Notes: a model not told the origin generated them from the letters alone. Positions 8,111 to 18,186 are shown, counted from the stretch's first letter. The stretch is DNA of 64,000 nt from Mesorhizobium sp. C432A (GCF_030323145.1 NZ_CP100470.1:5931001-5995000), one strand, 5' to 3'. Translations and numbers: made by a program.

Positions 8111-10401
8111 ACTTTCAGCCCCGCCGCCGCATCGCGCTCGGCCAGCCGGTAGATCTGGTCGCGTCCGGGAAGATAGGGATCCGGCCATTTGACCCCACGG
8201 TCAGTGAGCCTCACCGCCGCATGCAGCGTCCAGTAGGGATCGGCGAGATGCGGCCGTGCCAGGGCCACCAGGTCGGCGCGGCCTGCCATCAGGATCGAAT
8301 TGACATGGTCCGGCTCATAGATGTTGCCGACCGCCATCGTCGCCATGCCGACCTCGTTGCGGATGCGGTCCGAGAATGGTGTCTGGAACATGCGGCCATA
8401 GACAGGCTTGGCGGCAATCGAGGTCTGACCTGCCGAGACGTCGCAGATGTCGACGCCGGCTTCGTGCAGCATGCGCGCGATCTCCACCGCATCGGCCGGC
8501 GTCACACCCTCGATGCCGACCCAATCATTGGCCGAAATGCGCACCGAAATCGGCTTTCGCGCCGGCCAGGCGGCGCGCACCGCATGGAAGATTTCCAGGG
8601 GATAGCGCATGCGATTTTCCAGCGAACCGCCATACTCATCCGTGCGCTGGTTGGTGACCGGCGTGATGAAGGACGACAGGAGATAGCCGTGCGCGGCGTG
8701 GATCTCCAGCATGTCGAAGCCGCAACGATCGGCCATTTCGGTGGAGGCCACGAACTGGTCGCGCACCAAATCCATATCGGCGCGGTCCATGGCTTTCGGC
8801 ACCTGGTTTTGCGGCGACCATGCAATCGCCGAGGCTGCTATGACCGGCCAATTGCCCGAGGAGAGCGGCACGTCGGTGCCCTCCCAGCCGACACGGGTCG
8901 AGCCCTTGGCCCCGGAATGGCCAATCTGCGCGCAGATTTTCGCCTCGGTCTCGGCGTGGACGAAATCGACAAGCCGCTTCCACGCCACCTCATGTTCGGA
9001 CGCATAGAAGCCGGGACAGCCGGGCGTGATGCGTCCTTCCGGGCTGACGCAGGTCATCTCGATATAGACAAGCCCGGCGCCGCCCTTCGCACGCTCGGCA
9101 TAGTGGGCGAAATGCCAGTCGGTCGGGCAGCCGTCGACGGCCTTGTACTGCGCCATCGGCGAAACGACGACCCGGTTGTTGAGCTGCATGTCGCGCAGCT
9201 TGAACGGCGCGAACATCGGCGCCCGGCGCTGCCTGTTGCCGCCTGCCCCCGCCTGGCGCTGGAACCATTCCTCGGCGCTCTCAAGCCATTTGGCATCTCG
9301 CAGCCGCAAATTCTCGTGGCTAATGCGCTGCGAGCGGGTCAGCAGCGAATAATTGAACTGCACCGGATCGAGGCCGAGATAGCGCTCGACCTCCTCGAAC
9401 CACTCCAGCGAATTGCGCGCCGCCGACTGCAGCTTCAGCACCTCGGTGCGGCGCGCATCCTCATACTTGCGGAAGGCGGCGTCGAGGTCCGGTTCGGTTT
9501 TGACATATTCGGCCAGCGCCACCGCGCTTTCCAATGCGAGCTTGGTGCCGGAGCCGATCGAGAAATGTGCCGAGGCCGCCGCGTCGCCCATCAGCGCCAG
9601 GTTCTTGTAGGACCAGCGTTCGCAGAGCACGCGCGGGAAATTGATCCAGGCCGAACCTCTGATGTGATTGGCATTGGTCATCAGAGCGTGGCCGCCGAGA
9701 TGTTTCTCAAAAATGCGCTCGCAGACGGCGATGGATTCCTGCTGCGACATGGCGCCGAAGCCGAAGGCAGCCCAGGTCTGTTCGCTGCACTCGACAATGA
9801 AGGTCGCTGTCTCGCTGTCGAATTGATAGGCGTGCGCCCACACCCAGCCATGCTCGGTCTTCTCGAAGATGAAGGTGAAGGCATCGTCGAATTTCTGGTT
9901 GGTGCCGAGCCAGACGAATTTGCACTTGCGGGTGTCGATGTCGGGCTTGAAGACTTCGACGAAGGTGTTGCGCGCCCTTGAGTTCAGCCCATCGGCGGCG
10001 ACGACCAGATCATGCGTCTCCATATAGGGCTGAGGGTCGGCGATATCGCTCTCGAACATCAGCCTCACGCCAAGTTCGCGCGCGCGTCGCTGCAGCAGGA
10101 TCAGAAGCCGCTTGCGGCCGATGCCACAGAAACCGTGGCCCGACGAGACCGTGCGCACGCCGTCATGGATGACGGCGATGTCGTCCCAATAGGCGAAATG
10201 CTTCTTGATCCAGACAGCGCTGACCGGGTCGTTTTTGGCAAGGTTGTCAAGTGTTTCGGCCGACAGCACGACGCCCCAGCCGAACGTATCGTCGGCGCGG
10301 TTGCGCTCGAACACCGTGACCTCGTGGGCGGCGTCCCGCAGCTTCATTGAAATGGCAAAGTAGAGGCCGGCTGGTCCGCCACCGAGAACCGCAACCTTCA
10401 T
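8107..10401 (-). CDS. Bifunctional aryl-CoA monooxygenase/reductase (2-aminobenzoyl-CoA or salicylyl-CoA type)
   Basis: A 764-residue fusion. Residues 1-390 are a flavoprotein hydroxylase (GGGPAG at 8-13; second FAD motif [14 protein letters not shown]). From about residue 400 an Old-Yellow-Enzyme domain begins ([20 protein letters not shown]) with [11 protein letters not shown] and [14 protein letters not shown]. This architecture is known from the Azoarcus 2-aminobenzoyl-CoA monooxygenase/reductase and proteins annotated salicylyl-CoA 5-hydroxylase/oxidoreductase. It hydroxylates and partly reduces the CoA-activated ring, losing aromaticity without classical ring cleavage. It heads a tightly coupled operon, with operator C 57 bases upstream. 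No CoA ligase lies in the operon, so the thioester must come from elsewhere (see IorAB). Confidence 0.92.
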   Translation of the reverse strand: MKVAVLGGGPAGLYFAISMKLRDAAHEVTVFERNRADDTFGWGVVLSAETLDNLAKNDPVSAVWIKKHFAYWDDIAVIHDGVRTVSSGHGFCGIGRKRLLILLQRRARELGVRLMFESDIADPQPYMETHDLVVAADGLNSRARNTFVEVFKPDIDTRKCKFVWLGTNQKFDDAFTFIFEKTEHGWVWAHAYQFDSETATFIVECSEQTWAAFGFGAMSQQESIAVCERIFEKHLGGHALMTNANHIRGSAWINFPRVLCERWSYKNLALMGDAAASAHFSIGSGTKLALESAVALAEYVKTEPDLDAAFRKYEDARRTEVLKLQSAARNSLEWFEEVERYLGLDPVQFNYSLLTRSQRISHENLRLRDAKWLESAEEWFQRQAGAGGNRQRRAPMFAPFKLRDMQLNNRVVVSPMAQYKAVDGCPTDWHFAHYAERAKGGAGLVYIEMTCVSPEGRITPGCPGFYASEHEVAWKRLVDFVHAETEAKICAQIGHSGAKGSTRVGWEGTDVPLSSGNWPVIAASAIAWSPQNQVPKAMDRADMDLVRDQFVASTEMADRCGFDMLEIHAAHGYLLSSFITPVTNQRTDEYGGSLENRMRYPLEIFHAVRAAWPARKPISVRISANDWVGIEGVTPADAVEIARMLHEAGVDICDVSAGQTSIAAKPVYGRMFQTPFSDRIRNEVGMATMAVGNIYEPDHVNSILMAGRADLVALARPHLADPYWTLHAAVRLTDRGVKWPDPYLPGRDQIYRLAERDAAAGLKV

Positions 10402-10457
10402 CCGTGCGATCTCCTCTTCGCTTGCTGCATCTCAAGTATCGCGCCGGAGATAAAATA

Positions 10458-10471
10458 TTTCAAGCTTAAAG
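10458..10471. promoter_or_regulatory. Shared palindromic operator, site C
   Basis: TTTCAAGCTTAAAG, preceded by an AT-rich run, lies 57 bases upstream of the monooxygenase ATG and downstream of the VOC gene. It matches the consensus of sites A, B and D with small arm differences. Confidence 0.62.
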
Positions 10472-10541
10472 TTTCATGTTGGAACGATTGCTGAACACGG
10501 GTGGCGCGCCTGCGGGTTGGCCCGCAAGCGCGCTCTGGAAA

Positions 10542-11141
10542 TCACTTCTCCGGGTTCTTCGGGCTCCACAGCACAGTCTCGGCGCCTTTCTCATAGGCCA
10601 TCCCGTCGGGATAGCTGATCGCCTCCAGCTGCAGCCCCCATGGCGCCTGGAAATAGAGAATGGTCTGGCCGGCCGCCGGACCTTCCTTGACCGGCAGCGG
10701 CCCCATCCGCGTCTTCACGCCCTTGCCGTCGAGATAGGCTTTGGCCGCGGCGACATCATCGACGTACAATGCGATGTGGAAGCCGCCGATATCGCTGTTC
10801 TTCGGCGTCAAATCCTTCTGGTCGGGCGCGGTGTATTTGAACAGCTCTATATTCGATCCATAGCCGCAACGCACCATGGTGACCTGCTCGATGACAGCCT
10901 TCGGATCGACGCCCAGAAGATCCTGCATGAAGGTGCCCTTGTCATCGGCGAACGGACCGAACGACATCGCCTTCTTGCAGCCGACCACTTCGGTGAAGAA
11001 GTCGACCGCCTGCTTCATGTCGGGCACCGTGATCCCGGTGTGGTCGTGGCCGCGCATGCCGGGGATCGCATCGGCCGAAGCCGTTCCCATCGAGCCGAAC
11101 AGGATCGCGGCAAGCATCGTGCCGCGGGCTGCGTAATTCAT
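10542..11141 (-). CDS. VOC (glyoxalase/bleomycin-resistance fold) protein with signal peptide
   Basis: A 199-residue protein starting at the ATG at 11141 (GAGGGTAAT upstream). The first 24 residues look like a Sec signal peptide (GTMLAAILFGSMGTASA), which is unusual because most VOC enzymes are cytoplasmic. The VOC module follows: HDHTGITVPDMKQAVDFFTEVVG, then GFHIALYVDDVAAAKAYLDGKG and FQAPWGLQLEAISYP. Conserved His and Glu could ligate a metal. It follows the ABC ATPase gene by about 77 bases on the same strand. A periplasmic lyase or dioxygenase acting on the imported compound is possible; the function is not known. Confidence 0.8.
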   Translation of the reverse strand: MNYAARGTMLAAILFGSMGTASADAIPGMRGHDHTGITVPDMKQAVDFFTEVVGCKKAMSFGPFADDKGTFMQDLLGVDPKAVIEQVTMVRCGYGSNIELFKYTAPDQKDLTPKNSDIGGFHIALYVDDVAAAKAYLDGKGVKTRMGPLPVKEGPAAGQTILYFQAPWGLQLEAISYPDGMAYEKGAETVLWSPKNPEK

Positions 11142-11218
11142 ATTACCCTCCGTTCGCGGGCTGATTTTGCCCTCATGCACGTCCGAAGCCCGCTGTTCGG
11201 CGTGGGGGGTGAACAGTC

Positions 11219-12049
11219 CTATGCCGGCGCTTTCGTTGCTGGCCGCAACCAGTCCGCGTCGATCTCAGGCAGTGGGATGGCGGCAAGCAGGTCGCGCGTG
11301 TAGGTCTCCTTGGGATTGTCGAACAGCGCATCGGTGGCGCTCGCCTCGACGATCCTGCCCTCGCGCATCACGATCACTTGTTGGCACAGCCGCCGGATGA
11401 CCGACAGGTCGTGGCTGATGAAGGCGACGGTCAGCCCCATCTCCGCCGCCAGTCTCTCCAAAAGGGTGAGGATCTGCGCCTGCGTCGATACGTCGAGGCC
11501 GGAGACGATCTCGTCGGCCAGCACGAATTTCGGCGACAGCGCCAACGCGCGCGCAATTCCGACGCGCTGGCGCTGGCCGCCCGACAGTTCATGACGATAG
11601 CGACTAGCGAAGCTTTGCGGCAGGCCGACGCGATGCAATGCCTCGGCGACGCGTTCCTTGAGCCTGTCGCCAAGCCCATTCTGCTTGAGCGGCGCGGCAA
11701 TGATGCCGGCGATGGTGCGACGCGGGTTGAGCGACGACATCGGGTCCTGGAAGATCATCTGCAGGTCGCGGCGCAGAGGTCGCAGCTCTGCATCCGGCAG
11801 GTGGGCGATATCGCGGCCCTCGAAATGGATGCTGCCGACGCTCGGCTCCAGAAGTCTGACAAGCGTGCGGCCGAGCGTCGATTTTCCGGACCCGGATTCA
11901 CCGACGATGCCGGTCACCAAGCCCCTCGGCAAATCGAAATCCAGGCCTCTCAAAATCTCGGCCAGCGGCGCGCGCCCGATCAGCGGCTTGCGGGTCATGT
12001 CGGGCAGCGCCACCTTCAGCCCGCGCACGGAAAACAGCGGCTCAACCAT
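11219..12049 (-). CDS. Oligopeptide-type ABC transporter ATPase (DppF-like)
   Basis: A 276-residue ABC ATPase starting [11 protein letters not shown] at 12049, overlapping the partner ATPase gene by eight bases. Walker A is GESGSGKST, the Q-loop lies in IFQDPMSSLNPR, the signature is LSGGQRQR, and Walker B is VLADEIVSGLD. That last motif has Ile-Val where the family usually has PTSALD; the Glu-Asp pair is kept. Its C-terminus is short for DppF. It powers the importer encoded at 12917-16483. Confidence 0.92.
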   Translation of the reverse strand: MVEPLFSVRGLKVALPDMTRKPLIGRAPLAEILRGLDFDLPRGLVTGIVGESGSGKSTLGRTLVRLLEPSVGSIHFEGRDIAHLPDAELRPLRRDLQMIFQDPMSSLNPRRTIAGIIAAPLKQNGLGDRLKERVAEALHRVGLPQSFASRYRHELSGGQRQRVGIARALALSPKFVLADEIVSGLDVSTQAQILTLLERLAAEMGLTVAFISHDLSVIRRLCQQVIVMREGRIVEASATDALFDNPKETYTRDLLAAIPLPEIDADWLRPATKAPA

Positions 12050-12920
12050 GCGGCCGCCTCCACGCCTGGTCTGCCGCGCCGATCTCGGCGGCAAGCCCGG
12101 CCAGCACGGTCTCGTCCACCGGCTTCAGCGAGGCAAAGGGATCCGTATAGCGCGGCGTAGCGGCCATCAATGCCCGCGTATAGGGATGCTCAGGCGCGGC
12201 GAAGAGAGCGGCTGTGTCAGCCTCTTCCACCACCTTGCCGGCGTAGAGCACAGACACTTGCTGGCTGATCTTTGCAACGACGCCGAGATCGTGGGTGACG
12301 AACAGGATCGCGGTGCCATGCTCGCGCTGCAGCTCGGCGATCAGTCGCAGGATCTGCTTTTGCACGGTAACGTCGAGCGCGGTTGTCGGCTCGTCGGCCA
12401 CGATCAGCCGTGGCTCGGCGGCGAAGGCGGCGGCGATCAGCACGCGCTGGCGCATGCCGCCGGACAGCTCGTGCGGATAGCATTTCAGCACCCGGTCGGG
12501 ATCGCGGATCTGCACCTCATCCAACAATTGCCGGATACGCTTGTCCGCCTTGTCACCGTTCCAGCCGAGAATGCGCACCAGCCGGTCAGTCATCTGCGGA
12601 CCGATGCGGCGCGACGGGTTGAGCGCAGTCAACGGATCTTGCGGGATCAGCGCCGTGCGGGCGCCGATCAGCGTGCGCCTTGCCTTGGGCTGCAGCCTGC
12701 CGAGGTCTTCGCCTTCGAGCTGCATGGCGCCTTCGACGATGCGCACGCTTGACGGCAGCACACCGAGCACCGCCTTGCCGATCATCGTCTTGCCGGCGCC
12801 GCTCTCGCCGACAAGAGCACGCACCTCACCCCGCTGCACGGAAAGCGACACCGAGCGCAGCACGCGCTGGCCGTTCGGCAGCACGGCGCTCAGATTGGCA
12901 ATATCCAGGCAAGCGCTCAT
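12042..12920 (-). CDS. Oligopeptide-type ABC transporter ATPase (DppD-like)
   Basis: A 292-residue ATPase beginning [10 protein letters not shown] at 12920, where ATGA overlaps the end of the permease gene. Walker [11 protein letters not shown]-loop [14 protein letters not shown], signature LSGGMRQR and Walker [13 protein letters not shown] are intact, and the C-terminal TPRYTDP region is typical of Dpp/Opp ATPases. The frame remains open upstream to 13721, but that part is antisense-like noise over the permease gene. Confidence 0.93.
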   Translation of the reverse strand: MSACLDIANLSAVLPNGQRVLRSVSLSVQRGEVRALVGESGAGKTMIGKAVLGVLPSSVRIVEGAMQLEGEDLGRLQPKARRTLIGARTALIPQDPLTALNPSRRIGPQMTDRLVRILGWNGDKADKRIRQLLDEVQIRDPDRVLKCYPHELSGGMRQRVLIAAAFAAEPRLIVADEPTTALDVTVQKQILRLIAELQREHGTAILFVTHDLGVVAKISQQVSVLYAGKVVEEADTAALFAAPEHPYTRALMAATPRYTDPFASLKPVDETVLAGLAAEIGAADQAWRRPHG

Positions 12921-13765
12921 CGCAGCACCGGATCGAAGCGTGTCTTCAGCGCCTCGCCGAACTGGCTGAAGGACAGCACGGTGAGGATCAGCGTGACAAG
13001 CGGAAACACCAGCACCCACCAGGCTTGATGTATCGACAGCCGGCCCTCGGCGATGATGCCGCCCCAGGTGGGATCGTCGGTCGAGATCGACAGATTGACG
13101 AAGGACAGGATGGCCTCGACGATGACGGCGATGCCCATTTCCAGCGACAGCAGCGCCACGATCGAGGGCAGTACATTGGGCAGCACCTCGCGCAGCATGA
13201 TGCCGATGCGGCCATAGCCGGCGATGCGGGCGTTCTCGACGTAGTCCATGCGCGACTGGCCCATCGCTTCGGCGCGGATCACCCGGCAAAAGCGCGTCCA
13301 GTCGATGATGGCGATGGCGAGGATGACGGAACTGAGGCCGGTGCCGAGCACCGCGACCAGCAGGATGGCGAACAGCACCGGCGGGAATGCCATCCAGACG
13401 TCGACGATGCGTGAAATGATGCGGTCGGCCCAGCCGCCGAAATAGCCGGCGACCAGTCCGAGCGTCGAGCCGACAAGGCAGGCGGCGATCGCCGCCGCGA
13501 AAGCGACGATGAAGGCGATACGGCCGCCGAAGATCAGCCGGGAGAGGAGATCGCGGCCGAGGCTGTCGGTGCCCAGCCAATAGCCGGATTCCGCACCACT
13601 CATCCAGAATGGCGGCAGCCGTTCCAGCATCAGGTCTTGCGCCAGCGGGTCCTGCGGTGCGACCAGCGGCGCGAAGATCGCGGCCAGCAGCGCCAGCAGC
13701 AGCCAGCCGCCGGCCAGCCACAGCCTCGGGCCCAGTCCGCGCCAGGCGATGCGTGCCTCATCCAT
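12917..13765 (-). CDS. Oligopeptide-type ABC transporter permease (DppC-like)
   Basis: A 282-residue inner-membrane permease. It has an N-terminal helix (LWLAGGWLLLALLAAIFAPLVAP), the DppC-type LGTDSLGRDLLSRLI segment and further helices. The cytoplasmic EAA loop reads YVENARIAGYGRIGIMLREVLPN and contacts the ATPases. It overlaps the upstream permease gene by eight bases and the ATPase gene by four, so the importer is one operon. Confidence 0.93.
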   Translation of the reverse strand: MDEARIAWRGLGPRLWLAGGWLLLALLAAIFAPLVAPQDPLAQDLMLERLPPFWMSGAESGYWLGTDSLGRDLLSRLIFGGRIAFIVAFAAAIAACLVGSTLGLVAGYFGGWADRIISRIVDVWMAFPPVLFAILLVAVLGTGLSSVILAIAIIDWTRFCRVIRAEAMGQSRMDYVENARIAGYGRIGIMLREVLPNVLPSIVALLSLEMGIAVIVEAILSFVNLSISTDDPTWGGIIAEGRLSIHQAWWVLVFPLVTLILTVLSFSQFGEALKTRFDPVLR

Positions 13766-14765
13766 GGCGCAGCCTCGGATTGAGCAGCGCGTACATCATG
13801 TCGACGCCAAGATTGATCAGCACGAACAGCAGCGCGAACACCAGCACGATGCCTTGGATCAGCGGCAGGTCGCGGTTGATGACGGCATCGATCGCCATGT
13901 TACCGAGCCCTTCGTAGGAAAACAGCCGCTCGACGATGACCGTGCCGCCGATGAGGAAGGTGAACTGGACGCCGACGAGAGTCAGTGTCGGCAAGGCAGC
14001 GTTCTTCAGCGCCTCGCGTAAGATAACCTGCGTTTCCGAAAACCCCTTCACCCGCGCCAGCACGACATAGTCGAGGTCCAGCACTTCCTTCAGCGACTGT
14101 TTCAGCAACTGCGCGATGATTGCGGCCAGCGGCAGCGCCAGCGCCACAGCCGGCATCAGCATGTGCTTCAGGAGATCCCAGGTCAGGTCGAGGCGCAGCC
14201 GAAGCAAGCTCTCGAAGAAATAGAACTGGGTGACGAAGGGCAGGTCGAGCTGCGGCGACACGCGGCCGGAAATGTCGAAGATCGGCACCAGCACGCCAAA
14301 CAAAAGGATCAGCACGAGGCCCCACAGGAAATCGGGAATGGAAAGGGCGGCACCGCTGGCGATATCGATGCCGGCTTCGACCGCCGTGCCACGTTCGCGG
14401 GCGCCGAGGATCGCCGTCGTGCCGCCGAGCCCAACCGCCATGATCAGCGCGACGATGGCGAGTTCCAGCGTTGCCGGCAAGCGGTTGAAGACGAGGCTGA
14501 GCACATCTTGCCTGAGCGAAATCGAGGTGCCGAAATCGCCCCTGACGACGCCGGACAGCCAGATGAAGAATTGCTGCACGATGGTCTTGTCGAGCCCGTA
14601 GAGTGCACGCAGCCGGTCGATGTCGGCATCTGTCGCACCGGGGGGCAGCATCATGGCGATCGGGTCACCAGGCGCGACGCGGATCACGACGAAGACGACG
14701 ACAGCCACGCCGAACAGCGTGATCAGCATCGTCAGCAGACGGATCAGGAATCGTTGCAGGAGCAT
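13758..14765 (-). CDS. Oligopeptide-type ABC transporter permease (DppB-like)
   Basis: A 335-residue permease with the first helix at 8-30 (LLTMLITLFGVAVVVFVVIRVAPGDP), which is the usual DppB opening, and GTSISLRQDVLSLVFNRLPATLELA. The EAA loop is YVVLARVKGFSETQVILREALKN. The binding-protein gene lies 188 bases upstream, separated by a palindromic repeat. Confidence 0.93.
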   Translation of the reverse strand: MLLQRFLIRLLTMLITLFGVAVVVFVVIRVAPGDPIAMMLPPGATDADIDRLRALYGLDKTIVQQFFIWLSGVVRGDFGTSISLRQDVLSLVFNRLPATLELAIVALIMAVGLGGTTAILGARERGTAVEAGIDIASGAALSIPDFLWGLVLILLFGVLVPIFDISGRVSPQLDLPFVTQFYFFESLLRLRLDLTWDLLKHMLMPAVALALPLAAIIAQLLKQSLKEVLDLDYVVLARVKGFSETQVILREALKNAALPTLTLVGVQFTFLIGGTVIVERLFSYEGLGNMAIDAVINRDLPLIQGIVLVFALLFVLINLGVDMMYALLNPRLRHG

Positions 14766-14798
14766 TCTGGTGTTGGCCCAGTGCGTTTCTAACGAAGA

Positions 14799-14920
14799 GC
14801 CCCCTCATTCGTCCGCTTCGCGGCCACCTTCTCCCCGAGGGGAGAAGAGGTCACGGACAGCTGAGCTGGTCTCTTCTCCCCAGCGGGGAGAAGGTGGCCC
14901 GAAGGGCCGGATGAGGGGGC
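14799..14920. repeat. Rhizobial intergenic palindromic element (RIME-like)
   Basis: Two arms of about 50 bp (14799-14848 and 14871-14920) are inverted copies of one another with scattered mismatches. Each carries CCCCTCAT, GGCCACCTTCTCCCC and GGGGAGAAGA blocks. The sequence type is familiar as a highly repeated intergenic palindrome in Mesorhizobium and relatives. It sits between the binding-protein and first permease genes, where the transcript would fold into a long hairpin and could lower expression of the membrane genes. The family name is from memory. Confidence 0.75.
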
Positions 14921-14953
14921 CGCTCAGCGAAGGGTGGCGCCCACAAGCCGATA

Positions 14954-16483
14954 TCAGGCCGGGGTCATCAGCGCCGGCAGCAGCGCGCCGGACACATGCT
15001 GCACCACGTTGACGCCCTTGGCATGCACGATAGGTTGCGCATACTGAATCAGCGGCAGCACATAGGCCTGCTCGGCGATATACTTGTCGACAGCCTTCCA
15101 GCCGGCGATGCGCTTGGCCTCGTCCTTCTCGCCCCAGAGCGGATTGATCATGTCGATCAGATCCTGGCTGTCCCACACCGAGTGCGGGCTCGGCCCATAC
15201 ATGGCAAAACCCGTCGACGTCGTCGGGTCGCCGATGGCGTTGCCCCAATTGTAGAAGGCGGCCGGCGCCAGCTTGTCGGCGGCGCGCAGTTCATAGTGCT
15301 TGGCGATCTCGTAGACCTCGATCGTCGCCTCGATGCCGACCTTACGCCACATGCCGACGATTGCCTGGATCATCTCATAATCCTTGGGCTTGAAGCCCTT
15401 GGTCGTCTGGATGGTGAACTTGACCGGTTTTTCCGGCGAATAGCCGGAAGCCGCGAGCAGCTCCTTGGCCTTTTCCGGATTGTGCTCGACCTTGATCGAG
15501 GCGTCGAAGGCCGTGTACTCCGGGGTCTCCAGCGTAGCGATCGGTTGGCCATAGCCGCGCAGCAGCCGCTTGACCAGAAGCTCCTTGTCCACAGCCATGA
15601 CGGCGGCCTGGCGGACGTTCTTGTCCAGCATCGCTTCGATGTCGTTGAAGAAGATCATGCCGATGTCGGAAACGGGCTTGCACGAGCCGGCAAGCCCGTC
15701 TTTGGCGATCAGCCGGTCATACTCTTCATAGGGGACCTCCAGCGTCACCTGCGAGGAACCGGATTCGATTTCGGCAACGCGGCTCGCCGCATCAGTGACG
15801 AACTTGATCGTCACATTCTCGAAGGCCGGCTTGTCGCCCCAATAGTGCGGGTTGGCCTTCAGTCGAAGGAAAGCATTTCGCTCGAATTTTTCCACCATGT
15901 AAGGGCCGGTGCCGATCGGCGCCTTCTCGAAACCTTCGGCGCCGACCTTCTCGTAATAGGCCTTCGGCAGGATGTAGCCGGTCAGGAACGACATCCATTT
16001 AAAGTAGACCGGATCGAACTGCACGACGTCGCCGGTGATCTTGTTGCCGTCGATCTTGAAATTGTTGACGTTCTTCCAGACGAACTGGATCGGATTGCCG
16101 GTCTTTTCGTCGCCCGCCCGCTGCAGCGACCAGACCACGTCCTCGGGCGTGAAGGGCGAGCCGTCATGCCAGGTCACGCCTTCGCGCACCGTCATCGTCA
16201 CCTTGGTGCGATCCTCGTTCCAGCCCCATTCGGTGAGCAGGCCAGGCGCAAAGGACAGGTCCGGCTTTTGCGGAATGAACTGGTCGAACACCGACTGGTA
16301 GAGGCCCTGGATCGTCGGGTTGACGGCCGAGGGTCCGGTGGTCGGATCCCAGGACGGCAGGTTGACGTTATAGGCGATGGTCAGCTCGCCCGCTGCCGCC
16401 TTGGCGATCTCAGGCAGGCCGATCGCCGCCACCCCAAGTGCCGCGGCACTGTATCCCAGCAATTCTCGTCTGTTGATTGTCAT
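14954..16483 (-). CDS. Peptide/nickel-type ABC transporter substrate-binding protein (SBP family 5)
   Basis: A 509-residue family-5 binding protein. The leader MTINRRELLGYSAAALGVAAIGLPEIAKAAA contains a twin-arginine-like RRELLGY and ends near residue 31. Family marks include LLTEWGWNEDRTKVTMTVREGVTWHDGSPFTPEDVVWSL and PIGTGPYMVEKFERN. Family 5 proteins carry peptides, but also opines, glycosides and aromatic compounds. Inside an aromatic catabolic cluster the cargo may be an indolic or other aromatic compound rather than a peptide; this is inference. Confidence 0.92.
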   Translation of the reverse strand: MTINRRELLGYSAAALGVAAIGLPEIAKAAAGELTIAYNVNLPSWDPTTGPSAVNPTIQGLYQSVFDQFIPQKPDLSFAPGLLTEWGWNEDRTKVTMTVREGVTWHDGSPFTPEDVVWSLQRAGDEKTGNPIQFVWKNVNNFKIDGNKITGDVVQFDPVYFKWMSFLTGYILPKAYYEKVGAEGFEKAPIGTGPYMVEKFERNAFLRLKANPHYWGDKPAFENVTIKFVTDAASRVAEIESGSSQVTLEVPYEEYDRLIAKDGLAGSCKPVSDIGMIFFNDIEAMLDKNVRQAAVMAVDKELLVKRLLRGYGQPIATLETPEYTAFDASIKVEHNPEKAKELLAASGYSPEKPVKFTIQTTKGFKPKDYEMIQAIVGMWRKVGIEATIEVYEIAKHYELRAADKLAPAAFYNWGNAIGDPTTSTGFAMYGPSPHSVWDSQDLIDMINPLWGEKDEAKRIAGWKAVDKYIAEQAYVLPLIQYAQPIVHAKGVNVVQHVSGALLPALMTPA

Positions 16484-16595
16484 GGTCGTTCCCCTTGTTG
16501 GTTTTGTTGTCTTTGCGCGGCACTATCAGTTTATCGATCCGGGCTTCGTGGGCAGCAGCGCCTTGCCTCTCGTCGCCTTCATGAAATCTTGCGAG

Positions 16596-18170
16596 CTACC
16601 TCCCGCCAAGCTGTTGCGCGAGCATGAAGCCGGAGGCCGCGCCGGTGCCGGCGCCGGGCCATGTCGCGGCGCCTATGAGATGCAGATTGCCGACCGGCGT
16701 GTTCCAGCCGGCATAACCGCGCGCCGGGCGAAACAAGAAGTTCTGCGCCAGATGATGGCTGCCGCAGACCTGGTCGCCACCGACGAGATTGGGGTTCTCA
16801 CGCTCGAGGTCGATTGGCGAGAACACTGCACGGCCGAGGATTTTCGCGTGCAGTCCGGGTGCGTAGATCTCGATGGTGTCGAGCACGCGTTCGGCATAGA
16901 CGTCCTTGACCTGATCCCAATGCGCGGGCGCGATCTTGCCGGCCGCATCGCCCAGGATTTCGGCGGGCAGCATGCGCACCTGCACCCACAGCACATGCTT
17001 GCCCTGCGGCGCGCGTGACGGATCGACCGCTGTCGGCTGGCCGACGACCAGCACCGGTTCGTCCGGCAGCATGCCCGCCATCGCCTGCTGATAGGTGCGC
17101 GACATCGCGTCGAGCGAGGGCGACAGATGCACATAGGCGAACTGCCGAAGCTCCGCGCCGGCGCGCCAATCGGGCAGGTCGTCGAGCGCCAGATGGATCA
17201 TCATCGTGCCCGGCGCGTGCCTGAATTTCTGCATCGCCGTGTCGAAGCCGGCGTCGCCGGAACCGTTGGGCAGCAACTTGCCGGTCAGCGCCCTGGGCGC
17301 GACGCCGGCAATCACTGCCTTGGTGGCCGTATGTGTCTCACCTGAAGCGAGTCGCACGCCCGATGCCTTGCCGCCGGCAACGGTGATCTCGGCAACTTCC
17401 GCCCCGGTGACGATCGTGCCGCCCGCCGAGGTGACCATACCTGCCAGCGCCCGGATGATCGTGTCGGCGCCGCCCTTGCCTAGCACCATGCCAAAGCTCT
17501 GGTTGGCGATCGATTCCAGATAGGGGAACACGGCGCCGCCGGCGATGTCGGGTGCGAAATCGAGATGCATGCCCCAGGTGGCAAGCGTTGCCCGCACATA
17601 AGGCGACTCGAAGGTCTCCTCCAGCCAGGCGCGAGGTGACGACAGCAAAAGCCGGCCGGTATCGAGCGCGCCTGACATGCCCTTCTTGCGCCACAGGTTC
17701 CAGGCGGTGCCGGCAAGCGCGCGGGCACTCATCGGCGATCCCAGCAGCCGGAACAGATGCTCGGCCTCAGCAGGAAAGGCGGCAACGAGCTTGCGCCACG
17801 TCGCGGCATCGGCGGCGGAGAACGCGGCCAGCCGCGTGGCAGTCCTTTCCAAGTCATTGCTGACGCCGAACCAGCGTCCGTCCGGAAAGGCGCTGGCGAA
17901 ACAGTCGGCGACCGGCGCGAACTCAAGACCCTGCGCTTTCAATTCATTTGCATATTTCCGGTGGAAGGCGGAGCCGGCAAACAGGCTCAGATTCATTGCA
18001 CCGAAATCGTGCCGGAACCCTGGGAGGGTGTATTCGTGGGTCTGGACGGCACCGCCGATTGCTGCGCTGCGCTCGAAAATCCCGGTTTTCCAGCCTTTCA
18101 GCGCCAGATGCGCGGCGCATGCCAGACTGTTGTGGCCCGCCCCGACAAAGATGGCGTCGAACTCGCTCAC
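16596..18170 (-). CDS. CrtI-like NAD(P)/FAD-dependent oxidoreductase (first paralogue)
   Basis: A 524-residue flavoprotein. The N-terminal dinucleotide motif is GAGHNSLACAAHLALKG (about 11-27), followed by the phytoene-desaturase-like FERSAAIGGAVQTHEYTLPGFRHDFGAMN. The C-terminal FAD segment reads IGAATWPGAGTGAASGFMLA. It is divergent from the cyclase gene, with operator D between them, and is a distant paralogue of the flavoprotein at 19098. The pair may act together or in sequence to oxidise the heterocycle. The fold is certain enough; the reaction is not known. Confidence 0.85.
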   Translation of the reverse strand: MSEFDAIFVGAGHNSLACAAHLALKGWKTGIFERSAAIGGAVQTHEYTLPGFRHDFGAMNLSLFAGSAFHRKYANELKAQGLEFAPVADCFASAFPDGRWFGVSNDLERTATRLAAFSAADAATWRKLVAAFPAEAEHLFRLLGSPMSARALAGTAWNLWRKKGMSGALDTGRLLLSSPRAWLEETFESPYVRATLATWGMHLDFAPDIAGGAVFPYLESIANQSFGMVLGKGGADTIIRALAGMVTSAGGTIVTGAEVAEITVAGGKASGVRLASGETHTATKAVIAGVAPRALTGKLLPNGSGDAGFDTAMQKFRHAPGTMMIHLALDDLPDWRAGAELRQFAYVHLSPSLDAMSRTYQQAMAGMLPDEPVLVVGQPTAVDPSRAPQGKHVLWVQVRMLPAEILGDAAGKIAPAHWDQVKDVYAERVLDTIEIYAPGLHAKILGRAVFSPIDLERENPNLVGGDQVCGSHHLAQNFLFRPARGYAGWNTPVGNLHLIGAATWPGAGTGAASGFMLAQQLGGR

Positions 18171-18186
18171 GCCCCGTTCCCATTTC

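Noticed and set aside
12921..13721. Extension in frame with the DppD-like ATPase
   Set aside because: It overlaps the DppC-like permease gene in another frame and has no domain features.
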